Below are positions 21,213 through 31,939 of a DNA stretch of 64,000 bases, piece after piece. Made by a program: the position numbers and the translations under genes. The DNA comes from Endomychus coccineus (Eukaryota; Arthropoda; Insecta; Coleoptera; Endomychidae), in assembly GCA_958510875.1 (NCBI GenBank), contig OY294070.1, forward strand, positions 44,973,299 to 45,037,298, written 5' to 3'. The notes under the pieces are model-generated. The model did not search any database and was not told the origin of the DNA. It saw nothing but the letters and a program-made list of their open reading frames with translations. Numbering within the stretch: position 1 is the stretch's first letter; each line of letters opens with the position of its first letter.

Positions 21213-21499
21213 TACATCAATCCTGGACAAATTTTAGCTATTTGCCTTAACAAAGCTTGGTTCCATTGTTATAGTAGAGTGGAGACGATAAATCACACGT
21301 AAAATAATAAAAGATCAATCCAAATGCGTAATCAGTAGTATTCACAACAAAACACAGAGAATGAGTGTATTGACTTGACATTGACTGACAGCGGAGTTCA
21401 CCTAAGCGTGACGTCATGGGCTGTGATTGGTGTTTAGTCAAAATGGCCGATTGCAGTATTTTAATGTTTTATTTTATTGAAAATCTTAATAATCTGAAT

Positions 21500-22200
21500 T
21501 TCTTAAATAAAACTAAAGCAGTGTTTTAAATTTTTTTAATATGAATTTTCCCCTAAAACCATTATATCGACGATTTTTTGATACTGTCGTCATGTCTATT
21601 GCAATGAACCAACATACAGAAATAATTTGAATATTACGTAAAGTTTGAAACAAACTGACGAAATCAGGTAATGACTCTTAGTGTCATTTCGACCCGGGAC
21701 AATGCTTTTCAGAATTGATTACGTCCGGGTCCTGCTTCATGAGATTTTTTCTGTGATAAAAAGTAGGTTCTTATATAAATTTATTTCATCATCATTATGA
21801 CAGAATCAAATAAACAAGTATAAAAACGAAAACTAATGAATTTTGAAAATTTTATAGAAGGTGTGCATAATGAATATAAAAATAATGAATCTCTTATCAT
21901 CTGAACGTTTATTAGAACTACAAAATCGTGTGGAGAGTGTAGGACGGTCTGCAGATGAGTTTGATGAGGTAACCGATTGGAGAAATTCCTAGTTATAAGG
22001 CTGAAACCTCTGGAAGGCACCTTCAAATACTATCCATTCCATCTACACACGTTTCGAACACCCCACGACACAACGTACTTTCTGAATGTAACTACACAAA
22101 TGAAAGTAGAAGTTGCCGGCATCAAAGCAGCTCAGCTATCTGAAGCGCTCAACACCGGAAATCTCGCTGCAATATCTCAGGTTATATATACTACATTAAA
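21500..22200 (+). other. Unassigned; possible short exons
   Basis: On the plus strand, 21872 onward reads MNLLSSERLLELQNRVESVG and runs to a possible GTAACC donor near 21969. 22098-22181 reads MKVEVAGIKAAQLSEALNTG and runs to a CAG|GTTATA site. These are amphipathic and not low-complexity, so exons of a host gene or an unknown element are possible. I do not recognise the family and the two pieces may be unrelated. Confidence 0.25.
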
Positions 22201-22214
22201 ATTAATTATTTCCA

Positions 22215-22345
22215 ACTCCTTTATAGCTGAGCGGCTAGGCCACCGACTTTGGAATTTATTCCCCCGTTTCGAATCCGGTGTGTAGAAATAAATATCCATC
22301 TCACTAGAGCTGACGGAATGTGAGTAGAGCTGACATAATGTGAGT
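22215..22345 (+). repeat. tRNA-derived SINE-like sequence
   Basis: TAGCTGAGCGGCT (22223-22235) fits a tRNA A box, and GTTTCGAATCC (22266-22276) fits a B box, at the normal spacing. The acceptor stem does not pair and no usable anticodon arm is evident, so this is not a functional tRNA. The head is followed by two copies of a GTGAGTAGAGCTGAC-like unit. A tRNA-headed SINE is the simplest reading. Confidence 0.5.
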
Positions 22346-22619
22346 ACACAGATGACTAGTTCGCAGACTGCAGATGGGAAAATCCTAGATCGTCAAGACT
22401 ACAGACCACCAGACCATTGATGAAAGAACCATTTATTACCAGACCATAACTACCTGACTATTGATTAGTGAACCATTGAATATCAGATCATAGATTTTAC
22501 GCCTGCGCAAATGTTAAATTGTGCATGCGCGAGGACCTTAAAATGGACCCGTTTTCGGTAAAATGAATCTTAGATTTCCTTATGGGGATTTACATGCCAA
22601 AAAGTTCGATTTTGAGGCC

Positions 22620-24604
22620 GACCTGTCATAGCACATCTACCAATTTCATTTCCCTTCTCCTCTGATGGCTATTTTCATATAAAGTTCAGCGTTTTGCTTC
22701 TCATCATAAGATAAGCTCTTATAAACTTCACTTTTTTATCTATACTTTTTCTATTGTTGTGGTCCTCGAGCATTCTCTCAGTTTTACCCGCTCTTTTTCG
22801 ATCATAACATGAATACAATAATATAATACAAGTGCATACCATTGTATCCAATCTTCAACAACCGTTATCTTTGAAATCTAAACCTCGTTTTCTTCCAGTA
22901 CTTTCCATGACTGATATGTGAGTTCCTCTTATAACATTGCTTTTATTTTCTTCGCTCCATCCTCAACAAAATTGAGAAACATATTTAAGTATCAGGTAGA
23001 TCGATGTTTTTATTTCGCACATCTACTAATTATTCTTCCGTTTTTCCCTCTGATGGCTATCCTCATATAAAATTCACCATTTTTCTTCTCATCATAAGAT
23101 AAACTCTTATAAACTATATTTTTTCCATCGATATTTTTTCTATTGATGTAGTTCTCATGAGCCTTCTCTCAGCTTTCCCCGCTCGTCTTCGATTATAACA
23201 TAAATACGATAATGTAATACAAGTACATACCATTGTATCCAATCTTCAACAACCGTTATCTTTGACATCTGAACCTCGTTTTCTTCCAGTACTTTCCATT
23301 ACTGATATGTGAGTTCCTCTTCCAACATTGCTTTCATTTTCTTCGCTTCATCTTCAACAAAATTGAGAAACGAATTTTAAGTCATCAGTATCAGGAAGAT
23401 CGATGTTTTTATTTCGCACATCTACTAATTTCTCTTCCCTTTTTCCCTCTGATGGCTATTCTCATATAAAGTTCACCATTTTCCTCCTCATCATAAGATA
23501 AGCTCTTATAAACTACACTTTTTTTATCTATACTTTTTCCATTGTTGTAGTCCTCATGAGCATTCTCTCAGCTTTCCCGGCTCGTGTTCGATTATAACAT
23601 AAATACAATAATGTAATACAAGTACAAGTATCCAATCTTAAACAACCGTTATCTTTGGAATCTGAACCTCGTTTTCTTCCAATACTTTCCATGACTGATA
23701 TGTGAGTTCCTTTTCCAACATTGCTTTCATTTTCTTCGCTCAATCTTCAACAAAATTGAGAAACGTATTTAAGTCATCCGTATCTGGTAATTCGATGTGT
23801 TTATTTCGCACACCTACTAATTTTTCTTCTCTTTTTCCCTCTGATGGCTATCCTCATATAAAGTTCACCATTTTTCTTCTCATCATAAGATAAGCTCTTA
23901 TAAACTACACTTTTTTATCTAGACTTTTCTATCTCAATTTTACAGATCACATTAATAGAATCGTAAGGTTAAGCTACGGAACACTGAAACATCTCTATAA
24001 TTACAAAGACCGTTTCCCTTGCGACATAAAAGCTCTTTTATGTAGCTCCTCAATACTCTCTAGGTTTGATTACGCTGATGTGGTGTATGGGCCTGCGCTG
24101 GATAGAGATACCTCGACAAAGATCGAAAAAATACAAAAATCTTGTTTACGTTTCATATTTAAGATAAGACGACGAGAACCGGTTTCACATAAATTGCGCG
24201 AGTTTCGTTGGTTGACAATGGAGCAGCGAAGGCGCCAACATTTAGCAATTATTACCAAAAAACTACTGACTACCAAATGTCCCGATTACCTACACAAACA
24301 TTGCTTCCATTTTCTTCGCTATATCTTTAACAAAATTGAGAAACATATTTAAGTCATCAGTATCAGGTAGATCGATGTTTTTATTTCGCACATCTACTAA
24401 TTTCTCTTTCCTTTTTCCCTCTGATGGCTATTCTCATATAAAGTTTACCATTTTTCTTCTCATCAGTATCAGGTAGATCGATGTTTTTATTTCGCACATC
24501 TACTAATTTCTCTTCCCTTTTTCCCTCTGATGGCTATTCTCATATAAAGTTCACCATTTTTATTCCCATCATAAGATGAGCTCTTATAAACTACACTTTT
24601 TTAT
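22620..24604 (+). repeat. Satellite array with a unit of about 390 bp
   Basis: The landmark CACATCTACTAATT..TCCCTCTGATGGCTAT recurs near 22631, 23018, 23415, 23808, 24386 and 24490. The first four are spaced at 387-397 bp. Within a unit, CTTCCAGTACTTTCCAT, CTTTTTCTATTGTTGT and CATCATAAGATAAGCTCTTATAAAC recur at fixed positions. Copies differ by scattered changes, so the array is not very young. The fourth unit has its middle replaced by a LINE fragment, and the last two units are only about 105 bp apart. No coding potential. It is not a CRISPR: units are long, contiguous and have no spacers. Confidence 0.88.
23937..24300 (+). pseudogene. Non-LTR retrotransposon RT C-terminal fragment inside the satellite
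   Basis: The plus strand reads DYADVVYGPALDRDTSTKIE, then LRFIFKIRRREPVSHKLREF and WLTMEQRRRQHLAII, the pattern after the RT fingers and palm in Jockey/CR1-group LINEs (Y-x-D-x-V-Y-G, CLRF, WL-x-M-x-RR). It has neither 5' RT motifs nor a poly-A tail. It starts and stops exactly where a 390-bp satellite unit loses its middle, so the fragment replaced or was captured by the array. Confidence 0.65.
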
Positions 24605-24629
24605 CTAGACTTTTTCTTTATATATAATT

Positions 24630-25014
24630 TGTTAGTAATTATCCTTGGATATTATGGTGAACAGTAAAACTACAACCAAAATTGAGTAGCTCTGAAAAGA
24701 GAAAGTTTAATTTTTTTACATGACCTATTTTAACACTTTTAAAAAACATTCCTAAACATTCCCAATCACAAATTATACCTGAAAAGAGAAACAACATCTA
24801 AAGCTATTGTTTCACCAGTTCTTATTGAACACTATTATCTGAATATTCAGGTTACAATATAATTGTCACTTGTTTAATCTAACATAACCTCTATATGACC
24901 GCCGGCTCCATAGCCTCAAACAAGTTCCCAGATAATTGAATTTATTCATGAAAGTTATTACGCGGCAAATTCAAACTGTACAAACTAAATGAAGTGTAAT
25001 GCATTTTGTTTACA
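24630..25014 (-). repeat. 3' LTR of the gypsy element
   Basis: Read on the minus strand it starts TG just after the purine-rich GGAGGGGGAGAGA (25015-25027) and ends with ACA at 24630, about 385 bp. The TG..CA ends and the adjacent polypurine tract identify it. No second LTR is present in the window. Confidence 0.7.
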
Positions 25015-25062
25015 TCTCTCCCCCTCCAAAGGTTACAAAGTTTCACTGTTTTACTCTAGTAC

Positions 25063-25900
25063 TTAAATAAGTTTTGTAATATGGAAGAGATTCGAGATTG
25101 ACTTTTTGTGGCCCGTGTTTACTTTGTAAATTGAGTTGGATATTTTGTCCACAATTTGATAAGGTCCTTCTTTCAATTCATCTAGTTTTTTTCGGTTCAA
25201 CAGGTTTCCGTTTTCAACATATACAGATTCTCCGACTTTTAGTTCATTAATGTTTTCTGTTTTTATCAAATCTCTGTTTATTATAATTGTGGGATTTTAT
25301 ACTATTTTCTGGGGAAATTTTTCGGTCTCGCAATAGATGATTGTGTGTTATATTTTGTTTCAGTTCATCCGGTAGAACGTCAACATTTTTTCCCTCCATT
25401 AAATATTTTGGAGAGAACCCTGTTACACTATGTTCAGTTTCGTTATATTTTTTAGTGCATTCGTGAGCAATAGTTGTCCAAGCGGCTTTGTCCCTCCTTT
25501 CATTAATCCTGCAACGAATTTTATTAACCAACGTTTGGTTTAACCGTTCGTTCAATCCATTTGAAAATGGCGCATTTACTGCAGTGAACACTATAGGTAT
25601 ATCTTCTTTTTCTAAAAAAAATTTGGATTCTTGTGAATTTATGCCTTTATATTGATCTAATAGAATCAAGTCAATTTTATAATCTTGTGTTACTTTTTGG
25701 ACAAGTTTTATAAAATCGTTCGCACTCTGGGTTTTGGATGTCAAAATATAGGCGTAACGACTGAAGTGATCTACTAGAAGATGTAAATATGTTTTGGTTG
25801 AACGAGCACCACGAAATCCCCCTATGGTGTTTATAGACACTATTTCGAACGGATAGGTAGCGGGACCTAAGTGAGACATTAGTCCAAACTTGTATTTTCC
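25063..25900 (-). pseudogene. Gypsy integrase and C-terminal domain
   Basis: The zinc region CENCDVCIKNKS is followed by the catalytic core: VSINTIGGF, LHLLVDHFSRYAYIL, ILLDQYKGINSQ and SNGLNERLNQTLVNKIRC. The second Asp and the Glu of the integrase triad are present. At the first position the usual Asp is Asn (SINT). The end (25269-25063, VGESVYVENGN, EGPYQIVDKI) matches the small SH3-like domain that follows integrase, one frame change away from the core. The enzyme would insert the cDNA into chromosomes. The Asn and the frame breaks make it inactive. Confidence 0.78.
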
Positions 25901-26605
25901 TCTAGATTTATTTTTTATACAGACATCACAGTTTTCGCAATTTTTTTTATACTATCCAATAAATTTTTAGCTTGATAAAAGGGTTTAATCTTGTTTTCCA
26001 TTTGGTTTCTTCCTATGTGGCAGTAGTCTTGATCATTTTGTATGTCTTCTAATTTAACGAAATTCACTACTTTTAAACTACTATCTTGATTTTCGGACGA
26101 TTCTAACACAGGGTTTCTGCTTAAAGTATCTGCCTCTATATTATATTCACCTGGAGAGTATATTATTTTAAAATTGAACTGCGATAAATAATACTTTAAG
26201 ATTCCCAGTTCTTCGTCCGTTCTGGCTTTAATAATAATTTTTTCTGAAGGTTTGTGATCTGAATAACCGTGATGTTTTTCCTATAAGCCCTTGTTTCCAG
26301 TATTTTACCGCTTCTTTTATTGCCAAACACTCAAAATATATGGCTTTTTTCTTTTTTTGGGAGTCATTTAACTTTTTGGAAAAATATGCACAAGGCTTTT
26401 CGTCACCATTAGGTTGGATTTGTTTTAAAATTGCACCTATACCTTGTATGCTAGAATCTGTGTAAATATGTATTGGCAAGTCTGGATCAAAGATGGCTAG
26501 AATAGGTTTTGAGCAAAGTAGTTTTTTTATAGTATCAAAGGGTTCTTGACATTTATCGGACCAAACGAATTTTCCTCCTTTTCCTAATAAATTATGTAAA
26601 GGATC
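25901..26605 (-). pseudogene. Gypsy RNase H region and linker
   Basis: Starting near 26605 the frame reads GKGGKFVWSDKCQ, then HIYTDSSIQGIGAILKQI (RNase H Asp) and YFECLAIKEAVKYW (Glu), typical of Ty3/gypsy Pol. Frame changes near 26280 and 25935 split it. IIYSPGEYNIEADTLSRNPV marks the end of RNase H before the zinc motif. The reverse transcriptase is lost, since coding similarity stops at about 26605. Confidence 0.75.
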
Positions 26606-29562
26606 CAGTATGATTGAAATAGAATAAGCGACAGTTTAGGTTGGTACACAAGTTACTGAAAATCTAACTAGGAATATGCGATTTTCGCCCTAATCGACAA
26701 CAATTTTTGGACCCGACAAGCTAACATAGGCGAGCGGAGCGAGCCTGGAAAATGGCCGAATTGTTAACTTTGAACTTTTTAAAAAGTCGCCAAACCCACA
26801 AACCGGGTCGAAAACTGTTTTTAATTGGTTAATTTTCGATAAATCGAATGACGTTCACGTGAGGAGCGCGTAGCTCGCGAATTAGAAAAGTGCAAAATAG
26901 TGCTCCCTCCTACGACTTTAAGGCGACATTTGGAGTGCGGTTTTCGATCCATGTCGTTAGATTATGAACATAGTCTCGGGCCCCAAAATATCGATTAGAT
27001 AGGAAAATTTGATTCAAATAGAAACAGGTACTCTCAGGTCTCAGCTACGAGCATCTAACGTGCGACGTACCAAAGAGAATTTTCTAGCTACTAAAATATA
27101 CGCGAATCGGGTAAAAGCTAGCGGCCCATAGAAAAAAATACTTTATTACAACTGGTGCCGGCCGCACGGGCCACTAAACGGCCCCAAATTAACAAGATTG
27201 AGGTAAAAAGTATACACTCCAACTGACGCGTACCGAGCTCCTCGAAGCGTATATCAAAATGATTACGTTCGTAGCTAATTACACAGGACGTCTGGCGTTC
27301 ATGCAATTGTGTTTTATACAATTCGAACCTTCTAATTTCGATAGGCCAAGTGAAAATCCCGGAGCCTAAAGCGCTGAAGACATCTGAGTGTTTAAACTTT
27401 CGTATAAAATTGCGAAATTTCGCATTCTTAGAAACGTCAAATTAATTAATCTGACAGAAGATCTGGGATATTTTTATTCAAATCGATGTAATACCAATTA
27501 TTGTCGGGCATGTTGAAAATTATCTTGGAGGAATTTTCTAATCGAAAACTGAAGCCTGTACGTTCAATTAAAATTCCCCATCGGAAAGATCGTCATCGAT
27601 TCACTTCGGGTGAACTTTGATGGTTGTTTTAGGCACCCCTAAAAACGCCGCCAATTACCTTAAAATAAATCATAAAGATTTGACGTCGTTTGACGGTAAC
27701 CTATATAAGAATTACGTGATAATTTACGAAATAGACCAATTTTGGGGTTGCATTTATAATGGAATGATGCAAAAGCAATGCGGAAAGCATTATAAAAGCT
27801 CTATACGGCATATGAAGGTCCAAAATGGTCCATGGACGAACATATACTTCCTAAGGGTACAAGTACATTTCTACATCTTTCGGTGCTTTGGAGCCACGTA
27901 AAATCATACCTATCGACTCTAGAACCTTTTAAATAAGCTTTGGCACAAATCTATGGTCTTAATTCATCATTTCTAACCATATTCATAGTCTGGGAGTTAT
28001 AAGTAGTAAACATCATGTCTCTAACTAAAAGTCAACAAAACTACATAAAAATGATATAACAGAGGGGCCCCATCTATTGAAAAACGTTCTAGAGGTATGT
28101 CTCAATAATGTGTAACAATAGGACTTACCTTTATTTCAGAAATAGATATATTGAGAATATCAATTTTGGTGCCTACAGACAAACTAAAGTACATAGGGAT
28201 TGAAAGAATGACAAAACGATATAGAAAGGTATGTACATCATTTACGAGAAGAGTACAATAGATTTTCAAGAAAGATATCAATATTTCATATTCTACAGTA
28301 AACGTAGCATCTTCCAGAGTTACGTAGCAGCACGAACATAGGATTCACTCAGAATTACTTTTCATAGTACAAGACTTTCAAAATACTCGAATAATGTTAC
28401 TGTATATACAATAAAGATATTTTCATATACATGTGTATGGTGTATTATGTTTTAGGATCTAAATTGTCATTTCACATTTTCAACGTAGATACAAGGTTAT
28501 GATATAATAGCATCTTCCAAGAATTCAATGCCAAATATGTATAAATTATATGGAATAAGGAAAGAAAAAGATGTATACAAGAGTATTTCATATGTTGTTG
28601 GAAAGGAAAGCATTCTTAATGTTCAATCTACATGTATCATTTCATACATATGTCAGTTGGTGGAAAAATTTCACCAAAACTTATCAAAACCATTTGTATG
28701 GATGCTTACTTGCATGAAAATGATTACACGTGTTCAACAATGAATTTGCTACCACAAGGTATACTTTCTACAAAGTATATATCATTTTATGGATGTTTAC
28801 AATATTAAGAGAGATGACGGGAATACATCCAAAGGATAGATCGTACAGTTTCAATACTTCAAATTGAGATTTGAAAATGTATATTCGAAGAGAACCCAGG
28901 TTAGAGTAAAGTTTAATGATGACATACTTCCATTCATTCGGTTATTCCTGGCATATATCAGATAGATTCTAAGCTGAAAAGAGAAAATTCTTCCTAAACG
29001 GGTAATAATTTTTTCATTATAAGATACCTTTCTCTGAGACTGTAACTTGCATTAAAAATAGTGTAAAAACCTGCTTGAGGAATGTACAAATAGAAGTCAA
29101 TTGTATTCTGCAAGTTACTAACAGAAATTATATGTACGGATATGATTATAAAACTATTCAACAATTTACTCATAAGGAAATGGTATTTTAATGGTACCTA
29201 CCTATTTACATCCCGAAAATCAATAATAACTTTCAAAGTTGAATTCATTCCTAGAGGTATGTGCCTATATTTTTCAAATGATTAAAATTCTACAATCACA
29301 TTTGATATACCTACTTCTGATGTTATATGTAAAATGATTAAAACTGAAATTAACATTTTTAAACATGTAAGTACATACTCTGAAATCACTTTTCAACTAT
29401 TACCATTTAATTTATTATCTACATTTATTAATGAAAATCATAAATAAATTTTAACAAATTTTATTAAATGAAAACAAATGACAAATTTAATTTTCTTCCT
29501 GGATTTTTTCTTCCTCATCCATTCATGTAAAAAAAATGATATTAAAATTTATAAAATAACAT
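26606..29562. other. Unassigned AT-rich DNA, no recognisable gene
   Basis: ORFs are short and have unusual composition. The longest, 27617-27901 plus (MMVVLGTPKNAANYL), shows no domain I know. No long repeat, TIR or LTR was recognised. This is one of the two largest stretches in the window without a transposon I can name. Confidence 0.5.
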
Positions 29563-29760
29563 TCAAAGGGATAAAAAGATATAAACGTAGATATGAATAG
29601 TAAAAAAACGTACTTTCATCGTCACCCACCGGTGTAGGGGTCGGAAGAGGGGGTGGTGGTCCTTCGGGACCACAATGATTTCCCTCCTATCCCTCCTGAA
29701 TCCTCTGCCACGGCTCAGGCCCCTTCTTCCTCTCCGGTGACTTCCACGCCCTCTCACCAC
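29563..29760 (-). CDS. Short arginine/glycine-rich ORF, uncertain
   Basis: The minus strand reads MVRGRGSHRRGRRGLSRGRGF, then a histidine/proline stretch and an AT-rich end that looks like intron. The first 45 codons are GC-rich compared with neighbours, and a possible donor GTACG follows VTMK. It could be the first exon of an RGG-type RNA-binding protein or simply a GC-rich repeat fragment. There is no support beyond composition. Confidence 0.2.
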   Translation of the reverse strand: MVRGRGSHRRGRRGLSRGRGFRRDRREIIVVPKDHHPLFRPLHRWVTMKVRFFTIHIYVYIFLSL

Positions 29761-30261
29761 AATGTGTTTTTCCTACAACAAAAAATATCTATGAAATGTT
29801 TTATTTAAAATACATTATGTATTCAATTAATCGTCAACGTTTAACTTGTACAATAAAAAAGTTGCACCTTTAAAATTGAAATAAAACATAAAATATACTT
29901 ACGTAAAAAATGTTTATCGTTATGCTGCCGCCAGCAGCATTATTTACTACACAACGCTAATCCATATTGGCAAAGTGAAGTACCACAGCAAAAATTCAAG
30001 AGAGTACTCTACAACTACAATTTGAACTAAGATTTGACTCCCTTCCAATTCTATACTCTTCTATGAAAACCTACTACTCTATCTATATAACCTATAAATG
30101 TCAAAGTAACATACGATCTATAACATAGAATAACTTGTGACACGTGCTAATAGTAAAATTTTCTATGAACGCGTACCCATCTCTATATAACCTACAACTG
30201 TCTAAGTGACGTCTGTCACATTGACAACCTAAAGGTGCCCATACGCCTCACATAAAGGTTA

Positions 30262-31885
30262 CCACGCCCTATCCAGGACTAAACCCTTACAAAGGCGTTG
30301 CACATAAAAACAACTGTACGTCAGCGGGGCGTAGCCCGTAGAATCAACTTCTTCCGTTATGGGAAATGTATTACGAACCCAATTAAATTTCTTTATATCT
30401 AATTTTGGGATATAATGAATAATTCTCTCCTCTAATGTTGTCAAATGACCAATGACAATTATTTTAATAGTTTTATAACAGTCTTTTGGGACTGACTCAA
30501 ATTTTTCTGAATTGCCTTTTGAGCTTTATTCCTCCATAAAGTTATTTGTTTTTGAAATCCCACCAGTTTATCGGTGGAGTTTAAGATATTTTCATTAGGC
30601 CCTTGTATACTTGAAGTTATGTTATTAAAATAACAAAAATGTCTGATAAGTAAGCAAGTTTAGTACACCATATTTTATCTCGCAACAAATGAACAATATC
30701 ATAATTTTTATCTTGTTCAAAAAACATTTTCATTTCGTCTTTTAATTCCAGCATACGAGATAAAACGTTTCCTCTGGACAATCACCTTATTTCCGTATGC
30801 AGTAACAAGGATTCGTACTTGGCTTCCATAGCTTGGCATAATTTACTAAATAAGCGACTTTATAATGGTCTTGATTTTATATGATTAATCATTTTAACAC
30901 ATTGTCCCAGAACAATTTTCATTTCAATTCTGATGGCAAATATTTTGTAACAAGTGCGTCTCGATGCAAAAAACAATGGGTAACTAATATATCCCCATTC
31001 AGTTCTTTAACATGTGCTACAAATCCGTTTAGATGTCCAGTCATAGCTGGAGCACCATCTGTACAAATTCCAATACATGACTCCACGAAACTTTAATTTC
31101 TTCTAAATATGAACTAATTACATCAAAAATATGTTTGCTAGTTGTAAAATCAGGGAACTCTCGACAACATAAAAATTGATTAATTATATCATTTTCGTGA
31201 ATAAATCTAACGAATACAATTAATTGAGCCTTTCCTGTAATATCTGTTGTTTCATCAATTTGTAGAGCAAAATTTGAATTTGCAAGAGTTTTTGCAGTAT
31301 TTTGCTCAATATTTTGCGACATATCTTTAATTCTGCGATGGATTTTGTCATTTGAAAGTGGTAGTTTAGAAATATCAATATCTGCTGATCCACCAATCAT
31401 TATTTTTACAATTTTGCGACAAGCTAGTAATATAATTCCTTCAGCCAAATTGTGAGGTTTTAATTCAACAGCAATCAATTCAGCTATCTCGTAAGAAGCT
31501 ACTTGAGCCTTTCCCGACACACTGATTTGTTTTTCAAAAACCTTTACTTGCTTGGATTTTGAAGATAAAGACATTGAGTAGCTTTTATCTTTTGTTGAAA
31601 GCGAAGGATGATTAGTCACCAAGTGACGTTGGAGTTTGCTCGGAACCGTAGCACTATTTGATAATTTACAATCACAAATCACACACTTGTGAACAGCTTT
31701 GTCAGTTTCCATTGTAGAGGTAGATCCAAATTACAAAAAATCATCATTGTATTTCCGATGAACAACGTATTTTTTGGAGCAAGAAGTATCTTTACTTGTA
31801 CCGGGCGTGGGCTCATTAAATTGATCGCTAACGTTATCATCGTTAAGCTTTCTTTTTTTAACCATTGATCCATTTTCAGAAGGTA
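30262..31885 (-). pseudogene. hAT transposase (ZBED5/SCAND3-like), decayed
   Basis: Read on the minus strand, MDQWLKK (about 31873) leads to KKYVVHRKYNDDFL and a BED-like finger (HKCVICDCKLSNSATV.., LQRHLVTNHP). Then come LACRKIVKIMIGGSAD, FALQIDETTDITGKAQLIV and a DG-A-MTGHLNG-like region near 31050. Further down are LRDKIWCTKLAYLSDIF (about 30690) and TTLEERIIHYIPKLD (30444-30380), which match the C-terminal dimerisation part of hAT transposases and related host proteins such as ZBED5 and SCAND3. Several frameshifts and stops occur between 31040 and 30440. Full-length relatives have about 600 residues; order and spacing here agree. No TIRs or 8-bp duplication were found. Confidence 0.75.
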
Positions 31886-31939
31886 GGTTAAAATAAAAAT
31901 AATATTGTCGAAGCATTATTAAAAAAAGGCGAATCAAAT

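Larger units (their letters stand above)
17400..21490. mobile_element. ISL2EU-type element (THAP transposase plus YqaJ exonuclease)
   Basis: A THAP/DDE transposase gene (plus) and a YqaJ-like exonuclease gene (minus) converge with only about 150 bp between their stops. This two-gene layout is characteristic of ISL2EU (IS4EU) DNA transposons. Inverted similarity flanks the pair: CCATTTT then TGACGTCACGCCTAGGT near 17430-17510, and the reverse complement near 21385-21470. Exact ends and the expected 2-bp duplication could not be fixed, so the coordinates are approximate. Both genes carry breaks. Confidence 0.75.
24630..26605 (-). mobile_element. Ty3/gypsy LTR retrotransposon, 5'-truncated
   Basis: On the minus strand the order is RNase H (from about 26605), HHCC zinc motif, integrase, a C-terminal domain, a polypurine tract and one LTR. 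Gag, protease and most of RT are missing upstream of 26605. The LTR (24630-25014) starts TGTAAAC and ends ACTAACA. Its far end abuts the satellite array at 24604-24630. Confidence 0.82.

Noticed and set aside
22223..22290. Functional tRNA gene
   Set aside because: A and B boxes are present, but the acceptor and anticodon stems do not fold.
22620..24604. Possible CRISPR-like or coding tandem array
   Set aside because: Units of ~390 bp follow directly without spacers, no conserved frame, eukaryotic context.
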